NCBI RefSeq assembly: GCF_004016445.2
Contig: NZ_SADT02000001.1
Span: 1,159,630-1,223,629 of the forward strand
DNA from: Mesorhizobium sp. M2E.F.Ca.ET.219.01.1.1
GTDB taxonomy: Bacteria; Pseudomonadota; Alphaproteobacteria; Rhizobiales; Rhizobiaceae
Length of the DNA: 64,000 nt
Direction of reading: 5' to 3'
A model generated the notes under the pieces. The model was given only the letters and a program-made list of their open reading frames with translations, did not search any database and had not been told where the DNA came from. Shown here piece after piece: positions 1 through 10,900 of the stretch (positions are counted from its first letter, which is position 1; each line of letters starts with the position of its first letter). The position numbers and the translations under genes are program-made.

Positions 1-53
1 CCGCGAGTGAAGCTGCGGCGATGCCTGTTCGACGGAGAAATTTCTTGGAGAGC

Positions 54-240
54 ATGGCGCTGCCCCTCATCCGCCTGCCGGCACCTTCTCCCCGTATAGT
101 GACGGGGAGAAGGGGGCTGGCTGCGATGTCGGCTTCTGTCTTGCGACGTTGCCGATTGGCGAAAGCGTCGGCGCAAGCCCCTTTCTCCCCGTCACTATAC
201 GGGGAGAAATGTCCGGCAGGACAATGAGGGGCAGCGCCAT
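54..240. repeat. Long intergenic palindromic element (family A, copy 1)
   Basis: Perfect 17-bp terminal inverted repeats, ATGGCGCTGCCCCTCAT at 54-70 and its reverse complement at 224-240. Each arm holds its own hairpin built on TTCTCCCCGT...ACGGGGAGAA (about 87-113 and 184-209), and the two hairpins are reverse complements of each other. A related element lies at 33117-33285. There is no coding capacity for a transposase, so this looks like a non-autonomous palindromic repeat. It lies just downstream of the minus-strand macroglobulin gene and fills the only gap at this end of the window. Confidence 0.85.
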
Positions 241-260
241 CGCTATGTCTATCAAGCCGC

Positions 261-3200
261 TTACTCCGCCTTCACCTCCATCACGCCGGTGGCGGTGCGG
301 GCCGAATATTGCGGCCGGTACATGTCCTCCACCGTTGCCGCCGGATGGGCGTAAGTGCCCGGCGTCACGGCACGCACGACATAGGCCAGCGTGATGTTGC
401 GGTCGCCGTCGCCTTCGTTCGGGTTGAAGGCGGCGACGAAACGGTCGTCGCGGAACTCCAGATGCGCGGCGTCGGTCTGCGCCAGCCAGGAGAAGTTCGA
501 CAATTGCGCGCTGGACACCAGGCTCGGATTGTCGATCTCGAAGCCGGCGGGCAACAGATCGGTGATCAGCAGCCGCGACGGCCATTTGTTCTGCTCATAG
601 ACCTTGAGCACGACCACGTAGCGCTCGTTCTGCCTGGCTTCGGTGACGTTGGCTTCTGTGCCGTCGAGCTTGTAGTAGGTGCGGTCGATGGTGAAGCCGT
701 CGCCGCCGGCGGGCAGCGGATCGACCGGCGCGGCGACCGCGGTCACCACCGCCTGCAGCGGCGTCGCGCCGGTGTTGGCGATGGTGAGCGGACTGTCGAC
801 GAGGTCGCTGCCGGCGACCTGGTCGGAATATCCGCCCGAATGCGGCGCGCCGTTGACGGAAAGCGTGATGGAATCATTGCCTTCCTTCAGCGCCCTTGCG
901 GCAAGCAGCATCCAGGATTCATCCTGCGTGCTCGTCCAGCGGGCATCGGCGCGCGCCACGCCCACCAGCTTGATCAGTTGCGGCATGATGCTCGGCGCCG
1001 GCTTCGATTCCGCCGCCAGCGCCAGTATCGCCGCGCCGTCGCGCAGCCGCGAGCCATAGTCCGAGCGGTACCAGTCGTAGTCGGTTTCAGCCTGCGCCAG
1101 CCTGAGCGCCGTCTGGAACGTGGCTTCCGAACGCTGCGTGTCGCCGTAGAGCGCTAGGCTCGCCGCCAGTTGTGCGACCGCCATAGGGCTGGAGAAGGCT
1201 TCGAGCTGCGTGTCGGCGTAGTAGCGCAGATCGCCGATCGAGGCCTTCTTGTTGCGGGCAAGCACATAGAGCGCGTAAGCGATATCGCTGCCCTTGTCCT
1301 GGACGTCCTGGTCGTAGCCGAGCGAGTTCTGCAGGTTGTTCAGCGCCTGGTTCATCGCCAGCGCGGGAACATCATACTTCTCCTCGCGCGCCCGGGTCAG
1401 GAACTCGCTGACATAGGCGTCAAGCCACAGGTCGCCGGAACCCGGTCCCCAGAGGCCGAAGCTGCCGCTTGCCGACTGATAGGACAGCACCTTGTAGATG
1501 GCGTCCTGGATGCGTTGATGCAGGTCCGGATCGCTTTCCATGCCGATGCTCTTGGCCATGTCGTTGACATAGAGCAGCGGCATGGCGCGGCTGGTGGTCT
1601 GTTCGGCGCAGCCATAGGGGTAGCGGTCGAGGCTCATCAGCAGCGACGGCACGTCGAGCGCGGACGACTGCGAAACGCCGACGCTGACCGAAGCGCCGTC
1701 GAGCACGCTGGCCGCAAGCAGCTCCTTGTCGACCCGCAGCGAGCCGCCATGCGGCTTCAGGTCGACAACCATACGGTTGGTGACCGGAAGCTGCGCCGGC
1801 CGCACCGGCAGATAAAGCGTCTGCTCGACCTGGGTGCCGTCGGCATGCGCAAGCTTGACGGTGACGGAGGCATCGCCCGCGGTCTTGGCGACCAGCGGGA
1901 AGGTGAGCGACTGACGCTTGCCCTGGGCGAGCGTCAGTTTTTCCGGCAACGGCTTGTCGCCGGTCGTGAGATCTCCGGTCGTGGTGACCGACAGCGCATA
2001 GTCGCCGGCCGGGCCATCGGTGTCGGCTATGTCGAGCCGCATGGTTGCGGCGTCGCCCGGCGCCAGGAAGCGCGGCAGGGCGGCGGTGATCACCACCGGA
2101 TCGCGCACGATGACGTCGGTCTGGGCATGGCCGACGGCTTCCTTGGTCCAGGCGACCGCCATGACACGCACGGTGCCGTTGAACTGCGGGATGTCGAAGT
2201 CGATGCGCGCCTTGCCGTTGGCGTCGAGCTCGACCGGGCCGGAGAAGAAGGCGACCAGCTTTTCGGTCGGCGGGCTGCCTTGCGCCTGCATGTTGGCGCC
2301 GTCGCCGCCGGTGCGTATCTTGCCCATTGTGCCGAGCGAGCCGTCGATCAGGCGTCCGTAGAGGTCGCGGATCTCCAGCCCCAGCATGCGCTGGCCGAAG
2401 AACCAGTCCTCAGGATCGGGCGCCTTGTAGTTGGTGAGGTTGAGGATGCCGACATCGACGGCAGCCACCATCACATAGGCATTGGTGCCCGGTTGGGCGC
2501 CGTTGACCGCAACGGGGATCGACAGCTGCTGGCGCGGCAGGGTCTTTTCCGGCGGGGTCAGCGAGACCGCCAGCTTCTTCGAGCCCGGATCGACCGACAG
2601 CCATTGGATGCCGATGGCGCGGGCCGGCATGCGCGATTCCTGCGCGTCGCCGGGCCGGAACAGTGTCGCCGTGACATAGGCGCCGGCGCCCCAGTCGTCG
2701 CCGACCGGGATGTCGACGGTGCTGCCGCCGGCCGGCACCGAAGCGGTGACGGTCTTCAACAGCTTTTCGGCGCCGATGGTGACCAGAAGTTCGCCGGCAA
2801 AATGCGGCGAGACCTTCAGCTTGGCGACTTCGCCGGCGGCGTAAGTATCCTTGTCCAGGGCGATCTCGAGGCCGTCGGGGGTCTCGGTGGTGGTCGAGGC
2901 GACATACCAGCCGGCATCGAAATCATAGCTGGTCGCCGGACCATCCGGGTCAGCCGTCTCGACCTCGAGCCGATAGCGGCCCCAGTCGACGGGCAGCGAC
3001 ACCGTCGCCTCGCCATCGGCCTTCAGGTCGACCGCGCCGTTTGCCACCGCCTTGGTGAGGCTCACCGCCTCGTAGTTCCAGGAATTGTTGGAACGGTACC
3101 ACTGATAATTGCGCTCGACCTTGACCAGCGACCACTGGACGCCCTTCAGGTCCTCGCGCTTGCCGTTCGGATCGACGGCGATGATGCTGAACTTGGCGAT

Positions 3201-5741
3201 GCCGCCTTGCGGCACCTCATCGCCCTCGAAATCGGGGCGAATGCCGATGACGTCGCGCGGCGGGCGAACGCCGATGTCGAGCGAGCGCTCGACGGCGCGG
3301 CCGCCGGCTTCGCGCATGCGCACGGTGACCTTGGCGTTGACCAGCTTGGTGGTCGAGGGCAGCTGATCGATGGTGATCGGGAACGTCGCCTTGCCCTCGT
3401 CGCCGACGACCGGAAGATTGGCGAGGGGCGTCACGGTCGGCTCACTCGACTGCTCGTCGGCGAGGCCGAAGGTAAAGTCCTTGAAGCTGTCCCAGCTGCT
3501 GGTGGTCGACAGCGTCATCTCGCCTTCGAGCGCAAGGCCCGCGGCCGGCGCGCCGTAAAGGAAGCGGCCGTCGACGGTGGCGTTGGCGGTTTCGCCCTGG
3601 GCGATCTCCTTCTTGTCGGCGGTCAGGTCGAACTCGATGCGATCCGGCACGAAGTCTTCGACCAGGAACATCTGGCTGGCGACCGGCGACTGCTTGGGAT
3701 CGGTGTAGATCGACACCGTCCATGTACCGCGCATGGCATTGGCCTCGAGCGGCAGGTCGACGGCGTGGCCGCCAGCGGACTCGCCGTTGCTGACCACGCG
3801 GCGGTTCTCGACGCCGTCGGGTCGGGTGAAAATGAAGGTCAGCGGCAGGTTATCGACCGCCTTGGCGGCGCCGTCGCGGGCAAGGGCCGCGACATGCACG
3901 TCCTCGCCGGCGCGGTAGATGCCGCGCTCTGTCCAGGCATAGACGTCCAGCGCGCCCGGCGAGGCGCGCCCCTCGACGCCACGATCCGACAGGTCGAAGC
4001 CGGCTTTGCCCATGTCGAGGAAGACGAAGTCGTTGTCGCCCTGCTTGGCCATCAGCACGGCCGGCACCATGCCGTTTTCGCCGCGGGTAAGGCCCGGATT
4101 GAAGACGGCGTGGCCCTCGGCGTCGGTGGTCGCCGTGCCGAGGATCTCGTTGTTCTTGGCGAGTAGCGTCAGTTCGGCGCCGGAAATCGGCTTGGCCGAG
4201 CCCAGCGAACGCGCAAAGACGTTGAGCCCGTCTTGGCCGGTATAGGTGGAGAGGCCGATGTCGGAGACCACGAACCACTGCGTGGCGCGCGAGCCATAGT
4301 CATCGCTCTTGTCGTCGACCGGCTGCGCCGTCAGCACATAGACGCCGGGCTTGCGTTGCGGGATCGCCTCATCCACCGGGAAAGAGGTGGTCACTTCCTT
4401 GTTGAGATCATTGGCGATGTCGAGCGTACCGGACCAGACCGGCGCGCCCATCTGGTCGGAAATGGTTGAAATGTCATAGCCGTCGAGCTGATGCAGGAAC
4501 TGATATCCGGACAGAAGCTGCGCCAGTGAACGGTCGCCGATGCGGTAGAGCGTCATCTTGGCGGCGTTCATGTTGACGGTGACGACCGGAATGCCGCGGC
4601 GCGCGCCGGCCGGCAGCACGAAGCTGTCGCCGGTGAAGCGGGCGGACGGAGCGCGGTCCTGGACATAGATCGACAGCACGACGGGCGCGGCGATCGTCTC
4701 GCCGACCGCGGCCGGCAGGCCGGCGCGGAAGGTGATGTCGTAGTGCTGGCCGTGTTCCAGACCCTCGACGCAGATCTGCTTGTCCTTGGCCTCGACGGCC
4801 TTGGGTGCCGCGTTGTCGACGGTCACGAACTGCGCATAGTCGACGCCGGTCTTGACCAGTTCCTCGGAGAACTGGGCGCAGATGCGCGGCGAGGAGGAAT
4901 CGGCATCGACGGTGTGCTCGACGACGCGGAAACCTTTGCGCGCCTTGAGGTCGGCATAGTCGGCCTGGACGGCGGGCGAGTTCACCAGCGCAAGGCTCGC
5001 CTCATAGGCCTGAAGCGACGGACGGTAGAGGTCGCGCTTGTCGAGGCCGGCGGCAAGCAGCGCCAGCGCCTCGGCGCGGGTCTTTGCCGTGCGCACCAGC
5101 TTGTAGGCGTTGAAGGCCGCCGAGGTGGCGTTCATCGGGAACGTCGCGGGTTCGGTGGTGTTCGAAGCCGGCTCCACGGCCAGTATCTCATGCGCCAGCG
5201 CCAGCCAGAGCTCGCCGTCATCGGGCAGAACGGAGATCGCGGCCTGGTATTTCTGCATGGCAAGGCGATGGTCGCCGGTCAGCGAGGCCTGCTCGGCTTC
5301 GGCCTGCAGGGCAGCAAGGCCCTCGGTCGGCTTGTCGTAGGCCGGGTCGGTCAGCTTATTGCGGAACTGCTGGGCCTGGTCCGCCATCCAGTTCGGGAAG
5401 AAGGCCAGTGCCGGCGGAGCGCCGATATCGGGGTCGCCATCGACGTTCGCGATCTTGCCGGCGACGGCGCCGGTGAAGGATTTCAACTGATTATAGTCGG
5501 ATTTGAGAAAGCACCACTTCGCCTTGGTGTTGTAGGTGAAGGCGCGGCAGGCGGTATCGCCGAGGCATGTGGTCTTGCACTGGTCGAGGCTGACATTCTG
5601 CTCCGACCTCAGGTCGAAGCCGAAATAGTCGGAATTGTCGGTCGTGACGATTCGCCGGGCTTCGGCCGCAAGGGCCGCCCCGCCCAGGGTGAAAAAGATA
5701 AGGAGAAGGAAAGAGAGACCACGAGCCGCGCGCATTGCCAT
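261..5741 (-). CDS. Alpha-2-macroglobulin family protein with N-terminal PAN/apple domain
   Basis: Encodes about 1826 residues, slightly larger than E. coli YfhM (about 1650). The start at 5741 is chosen because GGAGGG lies 4 nt upstream and a signal peptide (MRAARG then a hydrophobic run ending AALA-AEA) follows; the frame is open further upstream. There is no lipobox, so it is predicted to be periplasmic rather than lipid-anchored. A Cys-rich PAN/apple-like module (residues about 30-95) is followed by a TPR-like helical stretch, MG domains, an alpha-2-macroglobulin domain near 1150-1240 and the thioester motif GCAEQ near residue 1377, so trapping activity is probably retained. Bacterial family members trap foreign proteases in the periplasm and are often paired with pbpC, which if present would lie left of the window. 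Family assignment is strong; the bait region was not located. Confidence 0.93.
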   Translation of the reverse strand: MAMRAARGLSFLLLIFFTLGGAALAAEARRIVTTDNSDYFGFDLRSEQNVSLDQCKTTCLGDTACRAFTYNTKAKWCFLKSDYNQLKSFTGAVAGKIANVDGDPDIGAPPALAFFPNWMADQAQQFRNKLTDPAYDKPTEGLAALQAEAEQASLTGDHRLAMQKYQAAISVLPDDGELWLALAHEILAVEPASNTTEPATFPMNATSAAFNAYKLVRTAKTRAEALALLAAGLDKRDLYRPSLQAYEASLALVNSPAVQADYADLKARKGFRVVEHTVDADSSSPRICAQFSEELVKTGVDYAQFVTVDNAAPKAVEAKDKQICVEGLEHGQHYDITFRAGLPAAVGETIAAPVVLSIYVQDRAPSARFTGDSFVLPAGARRGIPVVTVNMNAAKMTLYRIGDRSLAQLLSGYQFLHQLDGYDISTISDQMGAPVWSGTLDIANDLNKEVTTSFPVDEAIPQRKPGVYVLTAQPVDDKSDDYGSRATQWFVVSDIGLSTYTGQDGLNVFARSLGSAKPISGAELTLLAKNNEILGTATTDAEGHAVFNPGLTRGENGMVPAVLMAKQGDNDFVFLDMGKAGFDLSDRGVEGRASPGALDVYAWTERGIYRAGEDVHVAALARDGAAKAVDNLPLTFIFTRPDGVENRRVVSNGESAGGHAVDLPLEANAMRGTWTVSIYTDPKQSPVASQMFLVEDFVPDRIEFDLTADKKEIAQGETANATVDGRFLYGAPAAGLALEGEMTLSTTSSWDSFKDFTFGLADEQSSEPTVTPLANLPVVGDEGKATFPITIDQLPSTTKLVNAKVTVRMREAGGRAVERSLDIGVRPPRDVIGIRPDFEGDEVPQGGIAKFSIIAVDPNGKREDLKGVQWSLVKVERNYQWYRSNNSWNYEAVSLTKAVANGAVDLKADGEATVSLPVDWGRYRLEVETADPDGPATSYDFDAGWYVASTTTETPDGLEIALDKDTYAAGEVAKLKVSPHFAGELLVTIGAEKLLKTVTASVPAGGSTVDIPVGDDWGAGAYVTATLFRPGDAQESRMPARAIGIQWLSVDPGSKKLAVSLTPPEKTLPRQQLSIPVAVNGAQPGTNAYVMVAAVDVGILNLTNYKAPDPEDWFFGQRMLGLEIRDLYGRLIDGSLGTMGKIRTGGDGANMQAQGSPPTEKLVAFFSGPVELDANGKARIDFDIPQFNGTVRVMAVAWTKEAVGHAQTDVIVRDPVVITAALPRFLAPGDAATMRLDIADTDGPAGDYALSVTTTGDLTTGDKPLPEKLTLAQGKRQSLTFPLVAKTAGDASVTVKLAHADGTQVEQTLYLPVRPAQLPVTNRMVVDLKPHGGSLRVDKELLAASVLDGASVSVGVSQSSALDVPSLLMSLDRYPYGCAEQTTSRAMPLLYVNDMAKSIGMESDPDLHQRIQDAIYKVLSYQSASGSFGLWGPGSGDLWLDAYVSEFLTRAREEKYDVPALAMNQALNNLQNSLGYDQDVQDKGSDIAYALYVLARNKKASIGDLRYYADTQLEAFSSPMAVAQLAASLALYGDTQRSEATFQTALRLAQAETDYDWYRSDYGSRLRDGAAILALAAESKPAPSIMPQLIKLVGVARADARWTSTQDESWMLLAARALKEGNDSITLSVNGAPHSGGYSDQVAGSDLVDSPLTIANTGATPLQAVVTAVAAPVDPLPAGGDGFTIDRTYYKLDGTEANVTEARQNERYVVVLKVYEQNKWPSRLLITDLLPAGFEIDNPSLVSSAQLSNFSWLAQTDAAHLEFRDDRFVAAFNPNEGDGDRNITLAYVVRAVTPGTYAHPAATVEDMYRPQYSARTATGVMEVKAE

Positions 5742-6018
5742 ACCACCCTCCAGACATCGCCAGCGTCCGGGCATGATCAAGCTTCGTGCAGGCTTGTCAA
5801 CGCCGGAGCGCCGCAGGTTTTTCACCCGCGAACGGTTTCCATGCCGGCCAAAGGCCGGTATTTCGACAGAACCTCTGTGAGACGGATCACACTTTCTTGC
5901 CAAAATGCAAAAGGTGTGAATTCCAAGCCCGGTCTATTTCAGACAATTGGATTGTGGCCCCTTTACGAACGTTTCGGAACTTCATTCCAATTTTAGTTTT
6001 GTCGACTAGGTTGTCTTA

Positions 6019-7947
6019 ATGCCGGCGCGTGAAACGCAGATGTCAGGAGGGTTCGCGCCAGGGCGCGGGCTTCCGCGCGCCCTGCTTTTTGCGCTCGTCT
6101 GCTCGACCGTGCTGGCCGGGGAGATGCGGCCTGCGGCCGCTTTCGAGATTTTCGGCATCAAGCTTTGGGGCTCATCCAAGGACGAGGACGCCGACATCGT
6201 CGATCCGCTGCGCTATTCGGTGACCATTGATGCGCCAGATGCCGATAAAGACCTGTTAAAAAGGCTCGAAAACGCCTCCGCGCTGAAAAACGACGAGGAT
6301 CACCCGGTGTCGGGATCGCTCGGCTTGATGGCCAAGGCGCGCAGCGACCGCGAGCAACTGGTCGCCGCGCTCTACGCCGATGCCCGTTATGAAGGCGTGG
6401 TCACCATAACGATCGAAGGCAAGTCGATCGACGAGTTGCCGCCGGATGCCGAATTTAAGGGGCCGCAGCCCATTCCGGTCGTCGTCAGCGTCGCGCCGGG
6501 GCCGAAATTCACACTGGGCAATATCCGGCTGAAGGGCGATGCCGCCGGGCTGGCGAGCGCCGATTTCGGGCTGATCGCCAGCGGCGATGCCAGCTCCGGC
6601 GCCGTGCTCAAGGCCGAAGCGCTGATCGTGCGAGCGCTGAAGGATGAGGGCAGGCCGCTGGCCAAGGTCACGGACCGCGAGATCGTCGCCGAGCACTCCA
6701 GCTCGACGCTGGACGTGACGCTGACGGTGGCCGCCGGCCCGATCGCCGGTTACGGCGACACGACGGTCGAGGGCACGGAGAAGGTCGATCGCGACTTCAC
6801 CGAATATATGACCGGGCTGAAGCGGGGCCAGCAATATTCGCCGCAGGAGATCGACGATGCCCGCGACCGGCTGCTCGGGCTCGAAGTCTTCAACAGCGTG
6901 ACCATCAAGGAAGCCGACAGCCTCGACGCCAACGGCAATATCCCGATCGACGTCCAGGTGAGCGAGCGCATGCCGCGCTTCTTCGGCCTCGGCGGCACCC
7001 TCTCGAACACGGAAGGGCTTGGGCTCGAAGGCTACTGGGGACACCGCAACCTGTTCGGCCAGGCCGAGAAGCTGCGCATCGACGGTTCGATCAGCGGCAT
7101 CGGCAGCAACAGCATTTCGGCGCTCAACTACAATGCCGGCGTCATGTTCGAGAAGCCGGGCGTGCTGGGGCCGACGTCGAAATTCTTCACCGGTATCAAG
7201 ACGGTGTTCGAGCACCCCGATGCCTATGACCATTTCTCGGTCAAGGGTGACGTGGGCGTTTCCTACGACCTCGACAAGAAGCAGCGGGTCTCGGCCGAAT
7301 TCGACCTCGATTATTCGCGGATCACCGACGCCTTCGGCAAGCATACCTATCTGATCGCCAGCGTGCCGCTGCAATATGTCTATGACAGCCGCGACAACAA
7401 GCTGAACCCGACCAGAGGGTTCCGCTTCCTCGCCTATGCCGAGCCGAGCTACGACATATTGAACGGGGCGACCTTCCTGAAGCTGAAGGGCGAGGGTTAC
7501 ACCTACCAGTCGCTCGACACGGCAAGCCGGTTCGTGCTCGCCGAACGCGCGACGCTGGGCTCGATCGTCGGCACCGGGCTGCAGAACGTGCCCGCCGACC
7601 GCCGCTTCTATTCCGGCGGCGGCGGCTCGGTGCGCGGCTATTCCTACCAGGGCATCGGCCCCAAGGACGTTGACGGCCAGCCGATCGGCGGTCTCTCCTT
7701 CTTCGAAACCTCGGTCGAGATGCGCATCGGCGTCACCGACACGATCGGCATCGTGCCCTTCGTCGATGCCGGCACGGTCTCGACCAAATCCTTCCCCGAT
7801 TTCTCGGATGTGAAGGTCGGCGCCGGCGTTGGTCTGCGCTACATTACGCCGTTCGGCCCGCTGCGCATCGACGCGGCCGTGCCGCTCAACCGGGATCCGG
7901 GCGATCCGCATTTCGGTATCTATGCCGGCATCGGCCAGGCGTTCTGA
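6019..7947 (+). CDS. tamA: Autotransporter assembly complex protein TamA (Omp85 family)
   Basis: A 642-residue outer-membrane protein of the Omp85/BamA superfamily, which works with TamB in inserting outer-membrane proteins and in envelope lipid homeostasis. An N-terminal hydrophobic segment ending PAAAFEIF is a likely signal peptide. POTRA-like repeats occupy about 50-285 and a 16-strand-type barrel follows. The L6 loop signature VRGY sits near residue 535 within GGGGSVRGYSYQ, and the protein ends in a terminal aromatic residue (GIGQAF), as expected for a barrel. ATG 6019 is used; an in-frame ATG at 6040 is an alternative and no strong ribosome site decides between them. tamB begins 2 nt after the stop codon, so the pair is an operon. 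Confidence 0.93.
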   Translation: MPARETQMSGGFAPGRGLPRALLFALVCSTVLAGEMRPAAAFEIFGIKLWGSSKDEDADIVDPLRYSVTIDAPDADKDLLKRLENASALKNDEDHPVSGSLGLMAKARSDREQLVAALYADARYEGVVTITIEGKSIDELPPDAEFKGPQPIPVVVSVAPGPKFTLGNIRLKGDAAGLASADFGLIASGDASSGAVLKAEALIVRALKDEGRPLAKVTDREIVAEHSSSTLDVTLTVAAGPIAGYGDTTVEGTEKVDRDFTEYMTGLKRGQQYSPQEIDDARDRLLGLEVFNSVTIKEADSLDANGNIPIDVQVSERMPRFFGLGGTLSNTEGLGLEGYWGHRNLFGQAEKLRIDGSISGIGSNSISALNYNAGVMFEKPGVLGPTSKFFTGIKTVFEHPDAYDHFSVKGDVGVSYDLDKKQRVSAEFDLDYSRITDAFGKHTYLIASVPLQYVYDSRDNKLNPTRGFRFLAYAEPSYDILNGATFLKLKGEGYTYQSLDTASRFVLAERATLGSIVGTGLQNVPADRRFYSGGGGSVRGYSYQGIGPKDVDGQPIGGLSFFETSVEMRIGVTDTIGIVPFVDAGTVSTKSFPDFSDVKVGAGVGLRYITPFGPLRIDAAVPLNRDPGDPHFGIYAGIGQAF

Positions 7948-7949
7948 CG

Positions 7950-10900
7950 ATGAAGATCTTTTGGCGCATCCTCCGCATCTTGATCTACACGCTGCTTCTG
8001 CTGCTGGTGGTGGCGATCGGCGCGCTGTTCGTGCTGACCGGCACCGAAGGCGGCCGCCAGAACCTCGCGAGCCTCATTTCCAAAATGGCTTCGAACGAGG
8101 ACCGAAAGGTTACGGTCGCCGGCATCGAAGGCATCTGGTCGGGCGCGCTCAGGGTCGACCATGTCGTGCTGGAAGATCGTGCAGGCCCCTGGATGGTGGC
8201 GCGCAAGGTGGCGCTCGACTGGTCGCCGACGGCGCTGCTCTCCCGGAATTTCAATGCCGACCGCTTCGCCGCCGAACGCATCGAGCTGGCGCGGCTGCCG
8301 CAGCCGAGCCAGCAGCCTTCGCAGGGCGGCTCGTCCAGCCTGCCGGTGTCGATCGACGTGAAGCAGATCGACCTGCCGGAGATCGCGCTGGGACAAGAGC
8401 TGGCGGGCAGCGGCATCGCCGAGCTGGCCGCCAAGGGCTCGCTCAAGGCCGATCCGTCGCCGCTGGCGATCGAGAGCGTGCTGAACGTCTCCCGCCATAA
8501 CGGCAAGCAAGGCAATGTCGACGCCAAGATCCACTTCGCGCCGGCCGACAACAAGCTCGACCTCGATCTCAAGGCGTCGGAGCCGGCGGGCGGCATCATC
8601 GCCAATTTGCTCAAGCTGCCGGACGGGCCGCCCGTCAACATCGTCGTTTCCGGCAGCGGGCCGTTGGGCAATTGGAGCGGCGTCGGCACCTTCATGGTCG
8701 ACGGCCGGATCGTCAGCCAGCTGACTGGCCGGCACCAGTTGACCGACAAGGGCCGCCGCATCGAGGCCAAGGGCGACGGCGAATTTGAGCCCTTCCTGCC
8801 GGAGAAGATAAAGGCGCTGTTTGCCGGCAAGACGAGCTTCGACCTCGCCGGCACGGCGACCGCATCGGGCGGGGTCGACATCGAGCAGGCCACCATCGAG
8901 AGCGACTCGGTGCACGGGGCCGCGACCGGCAATGTCGATCCGAAGGGCGCCAGCGACCTGTCGGTCGAGCTCTCCGCCAAGGACAAGCCGGTCACCGTCG
9001 ATGTCGGCAACAGCGCTGTTCCGATCCTGGTCGCGGTCGAAAAGGCCACGGTGCGCGCCTTCGGCGACGGCAAAGCGCCGATGGTCGATATCGGCACGTC
9101 GCTCACGTCGGTCGCCGTCGGCGGCACCCAGCTCAACAACATTACGGGTGAGGTCCATTCCGACGGCTTCGACATCGAAAACCGCAGCGGACCGGTCAGC
9201 ATCAAGCTCGCCGCCGCCGGGCTGAAGACCGATGTGGCGACGCTGGCGCCGCTGGTGACCGGCAAGCTCGCGGCGGATCTTTCCGGCACGATCAGCCGCG
9301 AGACCGTCACCATCGACAAGGGCAGCCTGCGCAGCGATGCGCTCAATGCCGGGCTGACGGCAAATGTGGCGCTGGCCGACCTGTCGATGACGCTGAAGAT
9401 GAATGCCGACGCCGTCTCGAAGGCGTTGCCGCCGCAGATCAGCTCGCTGCTCGGCGAGCGTGTGAAATTCTCGGCCACCGCCACGCGCGATCCGCAAGGC
9501 GCGTTCGCCGCCAACTCGCTGGAGATCAGCTCCGGTTCGCTCAGCGCCAGCGGCACCGGCAGCATGCAGGGATCGGACCTCCAGGCCAGCGTCAAGGGCA
9601 CGTTGGGCGATGTCTCCCCGCTGTCGTCGCTCGCCGGCACGCCGCTCGCCGGTGGGATCAATTTCGCGCTGAGCGCAAGCGGTTCGCGCCTTGCGCCGGA
9701 TTTCACGGTGTCGGCAGACAGCGCCAGCCTGACGGCGGCGGGCCGAACGGTGAAGGACATCAAGCTCTCGGCCAAGGGCAAGGCCGATGTCGCCAATCCA
9801 ACCGCTGACCTCTCGTTGACCGGCAATGCCGAGGGGCAGGCGCTCGACATCGAGGCTTCGCTGGTGACCGCCGACGGCAAGCGTTCGATCAATGGGCTCA
9901 GTCTGGCGCTCGGCGACAACAAGGTTTCGGGCGATCTCGCGCTCGACGACAAATTCCTCCCGCTCGGCACGCTGACGCTAGCCGTGCCCGATATCGGGCC
10001 GCTCGCCGCGCTGGCAAACCAGACCGCCACCGGCGACATCAACGGCACGATCGCCTTCTCCAAGGAGGGCGAGGCGCCGACCGTCACCATCAATGCGGCG
10101 AGCACCTCGATCGCGCGCGGCGATCTGGCGGCGAAAGCCATCACCGTCAACGCGCTGATCGCCAACTACCTGAAAGGGCCGGCGATCTCGGGCACGATCA
10201 AGGCCGACAATGTGACCTCCGGCAGCACGGTCATCAGCGGCATCGGCATCGATTTGAAGCGCGACGGCGACTGGACGAACTTTGCCGGCGGCGCCACGGC
10301 GTCCGGCATTCCGGCCACCGCCACCGGGCGGGTGAAGATCGCCAACGGCACGACGAGCGTGGAAATCATGTCCGGCGAGGCGACGGTGCGCGGCATCAAG
10401 GCGGCCATCGCCGAGCCTTCCAGCTTCTCCATCGCCAATGGCGTGACCGCAATCGAGAAGCTCGCGCTCAATCTCGGCGGCGGCTCGGCGACGGTTTCCG
10501 GCAGCGCCGGTGAGACCCTGGACCTGACGGCGAACCTCGCCAACCTGCCGCTGGCGCTCGCCAATGATTTCGTGCCCGGCCTCGACGGGGCCGGAACGCT
10601 TGAGGGCACGGCGCACGTCACGGGTCCATCGTCCAACCCCGACGTGCAGTTCAACGCGAAGGTGGCGGGCGCCGAGACCAGCCAGACCCGGCAGGCGGGG
10701 CTCGGGCCGCTAGATCTGGACGCTGCCGGCAGCTACACGCTGGCGGGCGGCGTCGCCCTGGACCACGCCACGCTCTCGGGCGAAGGGATTTCAGGCAAGG
10801 CCGCCGGCACCCTCAATCCCAATGGCGCCAGCGACTTCTCCCTCGATCTTACCTCGTCCGGGGCCAGCCTGCCGTTGACGGTCGGCAGCGCCGAAAGCCC

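Noticed and set aside
1170..4166. A 998-residue open frame on the plus strand opposite the macroglobulin gene
   Set aside because: It mirrors the codon pattern of the real gene in a high-GC genome and has no recognisable domain; the minus-strand protein is a full family member.
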